A DNA stretch of 53,829 nucleotides, from NCBI RefSeq assembly GCF_000373805.1, contig NZ_KB892469.1:82338-136166 (forward strand). Reading direction: 5' to 3'. The notes beneath the pieces were generated by a model. The model ran no database searches and was not told the origin of the DNA. It worked only from the letters and a program-made list of their open reading frames with translations. The first letter of the stretch is position 1; each line of letters opens with the position of its first letter. Source of the DNA: Corynebacterium pilosum DSM 20521 = CIP 103422 (GTDB taxonomy: Bacteria; Actinomycetota; Actinomycetes; Mycobacteriales; Mycobacteriaceae). Of this stretch, positions 23,647 to 32,687 are shown one piece after another. The position numbers and the translations under genes were made by a program.

Positions 23647-26600
23647 CGGATCTTCATATCCGACGGGTGCCACAGCCCGGAGCGGGTGATCTCCTCATGG
23701 TCGATCGTCGCAAGCTTCGGCGCTTCGCCTTGCGAGTTGGTGCGCAGGTGGTACTTCGACACGGAACCCCAGTCGCGCTGCCAGTCATCGCGCAGGTAGC
23801 CCGGCACCTCGTAGGAGTAGTTCACGGCCTCCGCGGTGCCCAGGGAGCCGCCGCCGAGGAAGTCCATGAACCCGGACAGGGCGGCCTTGCCCGGCGCGTC
23901 GGGGGAGACGCGGTATTCGGGGATCTCGGTCACGCCGGCGTAGTGGTTGAACGTGCGCTGGCACGGGAACTGCAGGGCAGCGGACCAGTCGATCAGCCCC
24001 GGGGTGTCTGGGGAGATGAGGTCATTCATCGATTCCAGTTCGGGCACGCGCGGTGGGGTGACGGCGAGCCAGTCATCAGGCGACAGGGAGGTGTCGCTTG
24101 CGACGATGCGCACTACCTCTGCCTCCTCGGGCAGGTCCTCCAGCGGGTAGCGCAGGTTGCGCCAGGACTGGGTGGGGCCTGCATCCAACATTTCGATTTC
24201 GCCAAGGACCTTGTAGGTTCCATCGTCGTTACGCGAACCGTACTCGACGACGAGTTCCTCGCCGTCCTGGGCGACACCGTTGATGTCATGGTGGGCAATC
24301 TTGCCCGCGACAGAAATCACCAGCAGTGGGGTGTTCTCGGCGGCTTCGGGCAGTTCGAACCAGCTGGTTTCCAGCTCAGCGGTGTTTCGTGGTTCTTCCT
24401 CCCAGGACCCGACGACGGGGATGCGCGTGTAGTCCAAGTTGAATGGCAGGTTCACCGTGGAATCGTTGACGCCGGTGTCTTCGCTGTCGCGTTTGCCTTG
24501 GGTGCCACCTGTCGAGGTGGACTGTTCAGACACCGTTTCCTGGCTGGTGTTTTCTGCGTTATTGCTGGTGTCCGAGGTGCTCTCGCTGCCGTCGGAAGCA
24601 TCGGAACCTGCACCGGTATCGGTGGTGGTGCGCGATTCGGTGTTGGCGTTACCGGATGTGGTCTGGGAAGCGTCACCGATCGCGCCGACAGAAGCCGAAC
24701 TCATATTTTCCGGCTCGATGAACTCGGGGACACCGTTCGGGTGGAAGCCACGGATCTCACCGGATTCCAGCGAACGGCCCAGCGGCACCCCGTCGACGGG
24801 AGTGAGGAAGGCATCGTTGGTGTTGGTCTCCAGCAAGGCGTCGCTGGCCAGGCCACACTTGTCGCCGGCGAAGGTGCGCACGTTGCCCATTCCCACAGAG
24901 TATGCCGGAGCTTGGTCGATGAAAGACTTCGTAAACGACAGCATGGAAAACGCCACCATCAGGATGGAGGCCACCGCGATCGGGGCGGTCATGACGCTGC
25001 GGAACTTTCCGCCGGCGGCAAGCTGAGCGGCTTCGAACTCCTCGAGCGTACCGGCCTCTGCGGCCTTGTCGCGCTGGTAGGAGTGCTTGAAGGACTGCCA
25101 GATGCCGATGGCTAGAACGATCAACGAGATAAGCAGCATCACGTTGGCGGCCTCGACGCCCTTGAACTGCACCGGGCGGTCCCACCACGGGATGTTGAAG
25201 GAGGACACGTACCACCACGCGTTCCAGCCGGCCAGGGTGATGGCCATGACGAACCCAACGGCCGCCAGCGACAGGGTGCGGGCGCGCACCGATTTGATCG
25301 CGATCTGGGAGAGCACCACCGCACCCAACGCGGCCACCGCGCCGGCGATGGAGGCGTAGATGCCGAAGTGGTGCGTCCACTTCGTCGGGGTGAACATGAG
25401 GAAGAACATGGACAGCGCAACGATGAGCAGCATGCGCATCGTCGGGCCCTTCGCCGCGCCGGGCACACCGCCGTGGCGGGAGAAGGACCACACCACCAGC
25501 AGGAGGCAGGCCAGCATGGTGAACATAGCGAAACGCCGCGTCATCGAGCCGTCGACCGACTGCTGGAACAAGGTCGCGTAGCGCGCCCACTCGGAATACC
25601 ACTCCAGCGAAGGCCCGACCTCACCGCGCACTCGGGTGGATTCGAGCACGGCAGCCAGCGTCTGGTCCGCGAACACCGGTACCAGCACGGCGGTGCCAGC
25701 AGCTAAGAATGGGGCGATATAGGCGAGCCATGGCGCGATCACGGTGCGGTTGCGCATGATGCGGAAGAGGTGCGGCAGCGAGACCAAGAACACGCCCACT
25801 GCCATCAGGCCGGTCGGGCCGACCGTCAACGTGAAGGCTGCCGTCACCGTGCCCAGGGCAGCGGGGAAGAGGCGATTGGTGGCGATGGCACGCTCAAAAA
25901 GTGCCCACGTGACGATCACGCCGAGAGCCACCATGGGCTCTGGGCGGGTGCCGTTGTTATACGGCAGCCAGAACGCCAGGAACACAAACGCGGCAGTCCA
26001 GTACGCCATGCGTCGATTCGCAACGACATCCCCCAGCCGCGGCAGAATCTCACGCGATAGCAGCAGCCAGATCAGGATGCCGGCGATCAGCGTTGGCAGG
26101 CGCATCCACACCGAGGAGGTGGACACGGTGGCCAGCAGCGAGAGCAGGTCGTAGAAGGGTGAGCCGAAAGGCGCTTCCGGCACGCCGTACCAGCGGTAAT
26201 AGTTGGCCATATAGCCAGACTCATTGGCCACGCGCGCCATCGTCAGAATGAAGCCATCGTCGGACGTGTTCGCGCCGAAGATGTGCCAGAAGCCCAACAC
26301 GAACAGCACGATGCCGTCCAAAGGCTTGAATGTGCGCCACCGCGGCCCAAATACTGGCAATTGACGACGATCGGCCTGGTCCATGCGCCACAGGCAGGCT
26401 AAGCTCACGATCGTCAGCAGAATGCCGCCGACCATGGACAGGAACTTCAGCGTGGTCGGCGTGGAGGTAAACCGTGAGTTGATCTCCATATCAACGTTCA
26501 GCCCGGCGTCGATCAGTGCCTCAGCACCGCCGGCGGCATCCTCGTCGATCTCGGAGTAAATGCCGGCGACCTGCGGGCGCAGGTCCTCCTCAGTCTCCTC

Positions 26601-27071
26601 CTTATGGTTGGTGCCCGGGATGGCCACAGTCACCCCGTCTTCCGTCGCGGAAATATTCACAACGGCATCGTCGTCAAGCGCCTCGAACTGCGTCGGGGAC
26701 AGCTCAAACACAACCTTGTTCAGGGAGCTGATGGACACCGCGCCTTCATCCGTGATGGAGACGAAGAGGCCACGGTCATAGGCTTCTTCCGAATCGTCCG
26801 GGAGCGTGCCGACGACCGTCGATTGCCCATCGCGTACCGCATCGAACGCGGCGACTGGCACCGTCAGGTCCAAGGACTCCGGCGCCATGGAAATCAGTGG
26901 CGCGTTGACGGACTCCACGCTTCCATCCTGCGGCCAGTTCAACGACGACTGCGTCTGCTGCACCGGCAAGAAAGGGGTGAGTACGAACAGGAGAAAGGCC
27001 AGGAGGCCCGTCACGATAGCGGTGTTTTTCAGGCCACTGGAGGCGGCCTGGGGTGTAGCTACAGAATTCAA
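23634..27071 (-). CDS. emb: Arabinofuranosyltransferase Emb (EmbA/B/C family)
   Basis: This 1145-residue GT-C membrane enzyme has an N-terminal anchor, a ~190-residue extracytoplasmic region, about a dozen membrane segments (residues ~205-760) and a large C-terminal carbohydrate-binding region. The acidic catalytic motif is NTSDDGFILTMARV near residue 269. It adds arabinofuranose from decaprenyl-phospho-arabinose to arabinan outside the membrane and is the target family of ethambutol. Residues ~786-867 form an Ser/Thr/Glu/Asp-rich low-complexity linker, which looks unusually long. It is followed by aftA, dprE2 and dprE1 in upstream order on the same strand with short gaps, so an arabinan operon is likely. 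Confidence 0.93.
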   Translation of the reverse strand: MNSVATPQAASSGLKNTAIVTGLLAFLLFVLTPFLPVQQTQSSLNWPQDGSVESVNAPLISMAPESLDLTVPVAAFDAVRDGQSTVVGTLPDDSEEAYDRGLFVSITDEGAVSISSLNKVVFELSPTQFEALDDDAVVNISATEDGVTVAIPGTNHKEETEEDLRPQVAGIYSEIDEDAAGGAEALIDAGLNVDMEINSRFTSTPTTLKFLSMVGGILLTIVSLACLWRMDQADRRQLPVFGPRWRTFKPLDGIVLFVLGFWHIFGANTSDDGFILTMARVANESGYMANYYRWYGVPEAPFGSPFYDLLSLLATVSTSSVWMRLPTLIAGILIWLLLSREILPRLGDVVANRRMAYWTAAFVFLAFWLPYNNGTRPEPMVALGVIVTWALFERAIATNRLFPAALGTVTAAFTLTVGPTGLMAVGVFLVSLPHLFRIMRNRTVIAPWLAYIAPFLAAGTAVLVPVFADQTLAAVLESTRVRGEVGPSLEWYSEWARYATLFQQSVDGSMTRRFAMFTMLACLLLVVWSFSRHGGVPGAAKGPTMRMLLIVALSMFFLMFTPTKWTHHFGIYASIAGAVAALGAVVLSQIAIKSVRARTLSLAAVGFVMAITLAGWNAWWYVSSFNIPWWDRPVQFKGVEAANVMLLISLIVLAIGIWQSFKHSYQRDKAAEAGTLEEFEAAQLAAGGKFRSVMTAPIAVASILMVAFSMLSFTKSFIDQAPAYSVGMGNVRTFAGDKCGLASDALLETNTNDAFLTPVDGVPLGRSLESGEIRGFHPNGVPEFIEPENMSSASVGAIGDASQTTSGNANTESRTTTDTGAGSDASDGSESTSDTSNNAENTSQETVSEQSTSTGGTQGKRDSEDTGVNDSTVNLPFNLDYTRIPVVGSWEEEPRNTAELETSWFELPEAAENTPLLVISVAGKIAHHDINGVAQDGEELVVEYGSRNDDGTYKVLGEIEMLDAGPTQSWRNLRYPLEDLPEEAEVVRIVASDTSLSPDDWLAVTPPRVPELESMNDLISPDTPGLIDWSAALQFPCQRTFNHYAGVTEIPEYRVSPDAPGKAALSGFMDFLGGGSLGTAEAVNYSYEVPGYLRDDWQRDWGSVSKYHLRTNSQGEAPKLATIDHEEITRSGLWHPSDMKIRDID

Positions 27072-27101
27072 TTTTCTCGATCCTGACTTGGCTTTCAGAG
27101 G

Positions 27102-29141
27102 TTACTGCGTACGGACTGCTACGACGAAGGGGCCGACCTGGCTGGTTTCCCACTCCGGGCTGTCGAACACCGCAGGGTTAAAGAACAATCCCTCATAGCG
27201 TACATTCGGCTGACTAGGGAAGATATCTTCAGCAATGTGTGTCTTCCAGGGGTCGACCTCATCACTGGTGGAATCCGTGGAACCGCGGAAGACGAATGCC
27301 TGGGGCGCCTCCCACGGGGTGGACTCCAGTTCCTCGATGAAGGCATCTGGGTCGTCGGCAAGATCGTAGGATGCCGTGGCCCAGTTGCGCAGCGCGTCGT
27401 TGCGCTCGTCGAACTGCCCTAAGGGGTTCGCATAGTGGCTGGTGAAGGCGTTAAACCCGTGGTAGGGGTAATAGGACATGAAGTTGATCTCATCGGTGTA
27501 GATGACGGTCTCGCTGGGCACGTGGCCTTCGGCCCGGATCGTTTCGTCCACATCCTTGTAGTAGCGGCCCGCATCCGGCGCGTAGCGGTCGGCACGTTCG
27601 CCGTTTCCGTCGGTGTCCTGGTAGGCCCGATCGATATGGGACTCATTTTCGCCCGGGATGTTCTGCACGTAGTACAGGCCGCCCAGTGCGACGATAACGA
27701 CGAAAGCGATGGTGATCCGGCGGTTCGCCTCAGCGCTGAACCGGGCGGGGTAGAGGTACTCGATACCCACCAGGCGGATGTCCGCCAAGGCTAGTACGCC
27801 AGCTGTGGCGAGCGTGAGCACAATGAGCGTTTCGACGCGGAATCCCAACAACGTGGTGCCTGCCAGCGTGGCCACCATCGAAGCCAGCACCCACAGGTAG
27901 AACACGATCAGGCCTATGCCCAGCATGCGCACGTCTGGGTCGACGAAGCGCACGATCAGGTAGATCAAACCAAGCAGGCACAACACGCCCACCACGCTGA
28001 ACGCTAAGAAGGGGACAGGGAACGTGGTGCCTTCTTCCGGCAGGAAGTGGGGCGCGGTGGATTCACCCATCGGTGCGCCAGACAGGACCTCTGCGAGGTA
28101 AGGGCCCCAAGCCAACAAGGCGATCGCGATGGAGCCGAATCCGATGACCGCGGTGCGGATCACAGGCCCCCACGAGTGCGTGAAACATACCGCCATGATG
28201 ATGCCCAGGATGACCACGGCGAGTGCCGCAACACCGGTGTACAAGGTGTAGAAGCAGGCCGACACGCCCAAGAACAGCATCACACCGATGGTGGCAGGCC
28301 AGGACCCCGTCATGGCGTAGCGCAGCACGATGAGCATCGCGGGGACAAACAGTGCTACGACTGCGGCGTAGGGCTCGTCGGGAGCCATGACCAGAACAAT
28401 CGACGTGGTGACCAAAGCCACCGCCGTTGCCACCGGCAGGGAACCGAGAATCTTGCGCCACACCGGGCCAAGCGCCGCCGCGGCCATCGCGATGGAGACC
28501 AAAGCCCAGGGCTGGTAGACCTCCCAGCCCGCCAGGTTCAGAATGTTGGCTAGCCTGCCACCCAACCAGAACCAGCCGATGGGGTAGTAGGTAGGCATAT
28601 CGATATAGTTCATGTCCTGGTTGGCGGCGGTTTCCGTCATCCGGGTCAAAAACTGGGTGCGGAAACCCTGATCCACCTGGATGCCATCCAAGTAGAGCTT
28701 GGTCGCCGACAGGGGAATGCCCAGGCTGGTAATCACCAACCCGGCCGGAGCGAGGTAGCACACCACCTCACTCAGGATCTCTTTCCACTTCGGGCGTGCG
28801 GGGCCTGCCGTCCCATTGGCGGTCTTGGCCCTATTAGCGTCGCGCAGCCACATCAACACGACCAGCACCACAGCAACGACCAGGATGATGGTGGCCGCTG
28901 AGCTGATCGCCCGAGTGACGTTCGACGTCGAAAAAGCAGGAAGAGACGTTGAGCGCAGCACGAACCACGCCAGCAACGACAACACCCCACCGAGGGCGGC
29001 GTACACCAGCACGGAGACATATGTCCTCGTGCTGGAGACTGCGTCCGGGGCGTACCCGGTAGTCGCCATCGGTGGGGTGTCCCCGCTGTCCTCAGCGGGC
29101 TGCCCGTGATTCTGGTTGGGCTCAGTGGGTGAAACGGTCAT
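27102..29141 (-). CDS. aftA: Galactan 5-O-arabinofuranosyltransferase AftA
   Basis: This ~679-residue GT-C membrane protein has about eleven membrane segments and a C-terminal extracytoplasmic domain. By homology and position between emb and dprE2 it is AftA, which places the first arabinose on galactan from decaprenyl-phospho-arabinose. The N-terminal ~35 residues are hydrophilic (SPTEPNQNHGQPAEDS). The ATG at 29141 is preferred to an in-frame TTG at 29168, because the latter would nearly touch the dprE2 stop and has no ribosome site. It ends 30 bp before emb, consistent with one transcript. Confidence 0.9.
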   Translation of the reverse strand: MTVSPTEPNQNHGQPAEDSGDTPPMATTGYAPDAVSSTRTYVSVLVYAALGGVLSLLAWFVLRSTSLPAFSTSNVTRAISSAATIILVVAVVLVVLMWLRDANRAKTANGTAGPARPKWKEILSEVVCYLAPAGLVITSLGIPLSATKLYLDGIQVDQGFRTQFLTRMTETAANQDMNYIDMPTYYPIGWFWLGGRLANILNLAGWEVYQPWALVSIAMAAAALGPVWRKILGSLPVATAVALVTTSIVLVMAPDEPYAAVVALFVPAMLIVLRYAMTGSWPATIGVMLFLGVSACFYTLYTGVAALAVVILGIIMAVCFTHSWGPVIRTAVIGFGSIAIALLAWGPYLAEVLSGAPMGESTAPHFLPEEGTTFPVPFLAFSVVGVLCLLGLIYLIVRFVDPDVRMLGIGLIVFYLWVLASMVATLAGTTLLGFRVETLIVLTLATAGVLALADIRLVGIEYLYPARFSAEANRRITIAFVVIVALGGLYYVQNIPGENESHIDRAYQDTDGNGERADRYAPDAGRYYKDVDETIRAEGHVPSETVIYTDEINFMSYYPYHGFNAFTSHYANPLGQFDERNDALRNWATASYDLADDPDAFIEELESTPWEAPQAFVFRGSTDSTSDEVDPWKTHIAEDIFPSQPNVRYEGLFFNPAVFDSPEWETSQVGPFVVAVRTQ

Positions 29142-29169
29142 GAGTGACAGTGTCCCACATACGACCAAA

Positions 29170-29937
29170 TTAGAGGTTCAGCTTGCGCATGATTGAGGCA
29201 GGAATGTGCTGTAAAACAAATGAGACAGGCCCGAAAGCCTTGTGTACGAACAAGGTGGAGTCCTTATTCAGCACCGCCTTGACGGTTTCCTCCGCCACGT
29301 CTTCCACATCGACGGTAAGCGGAGCCTCCTTTTCCATGTCCGCGGTCATCTTGGTGCGCACCTGGCCCGGACGTACGACGAGCACATTCACGCCGTCGCC
29401 ACGCAGCGCTTCGCCCAGCTGGGTGTAGAAACCGTCCAGGCCAGCCTTGGAGGCGCCGTAGACGAAGTTGGAGCGGCGCACGCGCATGCCCGCCACGGAG
29501 CTCATCGCGACGATGGTGCCGTGGCCCTGTGCCTTAAACTTCTGGCCCAGCAGCACACCCACAGAAACGGGTGCGGTGTAGTTCAGCTGCGCCGAGTCCA
29601 CGGCCGCCTGCTGGTCCTGCCACAGCTGCTCCTGGTCGCCCAGGGAGCCGAAGGCAACGATGGCAACATCGACGTCGCCGCGAGAGAATGCCTCATCGAT
29701 GACCTCCGGGTGGGTGTCAAAAGCGGTGGCGTCAAAATCGATGACGTGGACCTCGCCTGCTCCGGCTGCTGTGACTTGGTCACGGGCGTCGTCGATACGC
29801 GGGGAGTCCTTGCGGGCAGCCAGCGTGACGGTGGGGTTTCCGCCGCGGGAGACGAACTCCTTCACGATGCCCAGGCCGATCTCGGAGGTACCGCCCAAAA
29901 GAAGGATGTGTTGTGCTTGGCCTACTGCGTTCAGCAT
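29170..29937 (-). CDS. dprE2: Decaprenylphospho-2'-keto-arabinose reductase DprE2
   Basis: This 255-residue SDR has ILLLGGTSEIGLGIVKEF as cofactor loop at residues 12-29, a Ser in VAMSSVAGMRVRR, and YGASKAGLDGFY as the Tyr/Lys active site. The last residues (FVLQHIPASIMRKL) match the membrane-contacting tail of DprE2. It reduces the keto intermediate made by DprE1 to decaprenyl-phospho-arabinose, using NADH. AAGGA 7-8 nt before the ATG is the ribosome site. It lies 13 bp after dprE1 and 28 bp before aftA. Confidence 0.92.
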   Translation of the reverse strand: MLNAVGQAQHILLLGGTSEIGLGIVKEFVSRGGNPTVTLAARKDSPRIDDARDQVTAAGAGEVHVIDFDATAFDTHPEVIDEAFSRGDVDVAIVAFGSLGDQEQLWQDQQAAVDSAQLNYTAPVSVGVLLGQKFKAQGHGTIVAMSSVAGMRVRRSNFVYGASKAGLDGFYTQLGEALRGDGVNVLVVRPGQVRTKMTADMEKEAPLTVDVEDVAEETVKAVLNKDSTLFVHKAFGPVSFVLQHIPASIMRKLNL

Positions 29938-29950
29938 GTGTAATTCCTTT

Positions 29951-31375
29951 CTAGCTCAGCTCGAGGCGGCGGGACATGTCGGATGCGAACACGCCATTCG
30001 GGTCAATGGCGTTACGGGTCTTCAACCAACCCTCCATGCCTGGGTACATAGCGTGGAACATCTCTGGGGTGGTGCGGGATTCCTTCGCCAGGTACAGGCG
30101 GCCACCGAACTCGAGGATCTGCTGATCCAGGCGGTCGAGGAACTCGTTGAGACCCGGGCGGATAGGGAAGTCCACGCAGATGTTCCAGCCCTTCATCGGG
30201 TAGGACAGTGGAGCGCGGTTGCCCTCACCGAACAGCTTGAACACGTTCAGCGCGGTGTAGTGGCCGGAAGCCTGGATCTGGTAGATGATGCTCTTGCACT
30301 CTTCCACCGCGTGTGGCGGAACGACGAACTGGTACTGCAGGAAGCCGGCAGGGCCGTAGCCGCGGTTCCACTCGCCGATCATGTCCAGTGGCTGGTAGAA
30401 CTGCGTCAGGTTCTTGATGTCGTTCTGGCTGGGTGCGCCCATGGCGTAGTACAGCTCGCCGATAGTGTTCAAGGTGAGCTTGTTCATGGTCCAGGACGGG
30501 AAGATGTCCGGGACCGTCATCAGCTTCGGTGCACTGAACTTCAGCGGATCCTTCGCCAGCTTCGGCGCGAACTCCTCCAGCTGCTCCAGGGTGGCCAGGG
30601 AGCCACGCGAGATGGTGGCGCGCCCAGTCTTTGGTGGTGGGTTGATGGCATCGAACCAGGCCGACGAGTAGGAGTAGTTCTCCTCTGAACCGTTGGAGTG
30701 CTCCTCGATCGTCTCGTCGAGAGTCTTGGTGCGCACGGTGTCAGAGAGGAAGTAGGCCGTCTCAGTCTTCGTCATCTGGATCTTGGCGCGCATGATGATG
30801 CCGGTCAGGCCCATTCCTCCCACGGTGGCCCAGAACAGTTCGCCGTCTGGGTCGTCGGTGGAACCCTCAGGCTTGAGCTCGAGGATGCGGCCGTCCGCCA
30901 CCAGCAGGTCCATGGAGACAACATGGTCACCGAAGGAACCGTCCGAGTGGTGGTTCTTGCCGTGGATATCGGGGCCGATCGCGCCACCGATGGTCACCTG
31001 GCGGGTGCCCGGCAGCACCGGGACCCACAGGCCATAGGGGATCGCGGCGCGCATCAGCTGGTCCAAGGTCACGCCACCGTCAACATCGACGATGCCGGAC
31101 TCTGGGTCGATCGAGTGAATCTGGTTCAGCGGCTGCATGTCGATGACCAGGCCACCGGCGTTCTGCGCCGGGTCGCCGTAGGAACGACCCATGCCGCGGG
31201 CAATCACGCCGCGGCGCGCGTTCGAAGGCAGGGATTCATTCTGCTCAGCCACCATTTGGACGGCCTTGATGATGGTTTCTGGGTCAGAAGTCGCCAGCAC
31301 ATGAGCTGTTGTCGGGGCTGTACGGCCCCAGCCATGGAGGGACTTTTCAGTAGTGTGTAATTCCATCTTTTCCAT
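29951..31375 (-). CDS. dprE1: Decaprenylphosphoryl-beta-D-ribose oxidase DprE1
   Basis: This ~474-residue FAD-dependent oxidase of the VAO family has the FAD-binding [14 protein letters not shown] near residue 55 and [20 protein letters not shown] near residue 115. The conserved Cys in [13 protein letters not shown] (near residue 400) corresponds to the Mycobacterium residue attacked by benzothiazinones. It oxidises decaprenyl-phospho-ribose at C2. The start is the ATG at 31375 or the one at 31366; an upstream GTG-type extension to 31423 is basic and unlike DprE1. A TAGGCT box about 60 nt upstream could be the operon promoter for dprE1-dprE2-aftA-emb. Confidence 0.92.
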   Translation of the reverse strand: MEKMELHTTEKSLHGWGRTAPTTAHVLATSDPETIIKAVQMVAEQNESLPSNARRGVIARGMGRSYGDPAQNAGGLVIDMQPLNQIHSIDPESGIVDVDGGVTLDQLMRAAIPYGLWVPVLPGTRQVTIGGAIGPDIHGKNHHSDGSFGDHVVSMDLLVADGRILELKPEGSTDDPDGELFWATVGGMGLTGIIMRAKIQMTKTETAYFLSDTVRTKTLDETIEEHSNGSEENYSYSSAWFDAINPPPKTGRATISRGSLATLEQLEEFAPKLAKDPLKFSAPKLMTVPDIFPSWTMNKLTLNTIGELYYAMGAPSQNDIKNLTQFYQPLDMIGEWNRGYGPAGFLQYQFVVPPHAVEECKSIIYQIQASGHYTALNVFKLFGEGNRAPLSYPMKGWNICVDFPIRPGLNEFLDRLDQQILEFGGRLYLAKESRTTPEMFHAMYPGMEGWLKTRNAIDPNGVFASDMSRRLELS

Positions 31376-31511
31376 TCTTCTTACAGAAGGCGTACGGATG
31401 TGCGGCCGATATTTTCGGCGCAACGCACCCCATAGCCTACAAGTGTGATCTAACTAAAGTAGTAAAGAAACCTGTGAAATAGATCCTATTAATAACAGTT
31501 TCGGGTTTAAC

Positions 31512-31748
31512 CTATAAATCCATCATCTCTCTAATTTCGGCCGGCAACTCCTCCTGAGAGGTGATCGTCGGCAAGCCCTGCTCCTTATGCTCAGCCAAAA
31601 CCTCGTACACGCGGCTGCGCGAATGCGAATCCAAAAGCGGCAGCTCTTGGGCCATCAAGCGCGTCATGAAATCATCCAACGGGACCTGGACAAACTGTGT
31701 GGCCACGTGCGTCGCGTCAGGGTCATCGCCTTTGTAGTGCTTCCTCAT
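31512..31748 (-). CDS. Small conserved-looking protein of unknown function
   Basis: I do not recognise this 78-residue protein. It is hydrophilic and probably helical, with a basic start (MRKHYKGDD), a central LPLLDSHSRSRVYEVLAEHK helix and an acidic end (EELPAEIREMMDL). It has no Cys, membrane segment or signal. Its 3' end is 88 bp beyond the dprE1 promoter region, and it is divergent from a membrane-protein gene with starts only 35 bp apart. Position beside the arabinan operon may be accidental. A copy of the dispersed 12-mer lies in the coding sequence (31565). Confidence 0.6.
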   Translation of the reverse strand: MRKHYKGDDPDATHVATQFVQVPLDDFMTRLMAQELPLLDSHSRSRVYEVLAEHKEQGLPTITSQEELPAEIREMMDL

Positions 31749-31769
31749 GCCCCCAGACTACTGCCCAGT

Positions 31770-31775
31770 TACGAT
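31770..31775 (+). promoter_or_regulatory. -10 box of a leaderless promoter
   Basis: TACGAT lies 8 nt before the ATG at 31784. Confidence 0.35.
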
Positions 31776-31783
31776 TGGCAACT

Positions 31784-32257
31784 ATGGAACACGAGCTTAT
31801 TGACGAACCCATCGACTACAACGCCCTTGACAACACCACCGGCGGCCGCGCCCTCCAGGCCGGATTCATCGGCGCGCTCGTCGCGGTGCCGGACTTCGTG
31901 CGTGGCGCCACCGCCCGCTGGGCGACCCGCGGCACCATCGCCGCAGCCAACCTCGCCACGATCGCCGCGTTCAACGCTTTCGACGAGGACCCGCGCAATG
32001 ACCTCACCGCAGTGCTTGCGCGCGAAGAGCGTGGCGACAGCGGCACAGGCGCCCCTGTCGCATCAGTCTCCACCACCTGGGGCGTGATTCTCGTCCTCTT
32101 GCTGGTCGGCGCGCTAACTCTGGCCGGCGGCGCACGCGCGGAGCAGGCGCTGGGCACCTGGCTTGGCCGCAAGGGTGTTGAAAAGCCACACAGCGTGCTG
32201 GGGATCGCCACCGCTGTCCTCGTCTTCGCCGCAATGGAAGCGCAGGCCCGCAAATGA
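31784..32257 (+). CDS. Hypothetical membrane protein
   Basis: I do not recognise this 157-residue protein. It has an acidic N-terminus (MEHELIDEPIDYNALDN), a Gly/Ala-rich amphipathic region (residues ~18-60), one clear membrane segment at ~98-117 (TTWGVILVLLLVGALTLAGG) and a second weaker one at ~135-152. The ATG at 31784 follows a TACGAT box by 8 nt; longer in-frame starts are not supported. Its stop overlaps the next start by 4 bp (ATGA), so the two genes are translationally coupled. Its location next to dprE1 and gtrA may indicate an envelope role, which is inference. Confidence 0.65.
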   Translation: MEHELIDEPIDYNALDNTTGGRALQAGFIGALVAVPDFVRGATARWATRGTIAAANLATIAAFNAFDEDPRNDLTAVLAREERGDSGTGAPVASVSTTWGVILVLLLVGALTLAGGARAEQALGTWLGRKGVEKPHSVLGIATAVLVFAAMEAQARK

Positions 32258-32667
32258 ACGACTCTTTAGTCCTGGCAATCGTCGATAAGCGCGAAGAATG
32301 CACAGTGATCTGGCGCGTGGAAACCACCCCGGGCTTCGCTGCGCTGTCGGGAGCGTGGGACACGGACGATGCCGAACACGTCGAGCGCCTCACCGCCGAC
32401 GCGCACGTGATCGACGCAGCCGCCGAGGACCCACTGGGACAGGTGCGCAAGAACATGAAGGATGCCGGCGCCCCCAGCGTTCCCACCGGCGAGAAACAGC
32501 TTGCCTTCACCGGCGAACCCCACGCGCGCCGGGCATGGGAAGTGGCGGTACAGGCCGCTGAGCTGGTGGAATACTGGAATGTGGCGGCGGTCCAGCGCAA
32601 GGTGAAAGGTGACGCGGACTACGCGCCCTTGCCGGTGGATGCCGCTGGAGCGACGGCGACTGCTTAA
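32254..32667 (+). CDS. Hypothetical protein coupled to the upstream membrane protein
   Basis: I do not recognise this 137-residue soluble protein. It starts SLVLAIVDKREECTVIWRVE (a strand pair), has an Asp/Glu-rich middle and a helical segment HARRAWEVAVQAAELVEYWN, and ends in a disordered Ala-rich tail. Its ATG overlaps the preceding stop by 4 bp, which supports both the start and co-expression. A 12-mer copy lies at 32279. It has no signal peptide. Confidence 0.65.
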   Translation: MNDSLVLAIVDKREECTVIWRVETTPGFAALSGAWDTDDAEHVERLTADAHVIDAAAEDPLGQVRKNMKDAGAPSVPTGEKQLAFTGEPHARRAWEVAVQAAELVEYWNVAAVQRKVKGDADYAPLPVDAAGATATA

Positions 32668-32674
32668 AAATCGC

Positions 32675-32680
32675 TACGCT
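32675..32680 (+). promoter_or_regulatory. -10 box of a leaderless promoter
   Basis: TACGCT is followed by TGGGGCC and the ATG at 32688. Confidence 0.4.
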
Positions 32681-32687
32681 TGGGGCC

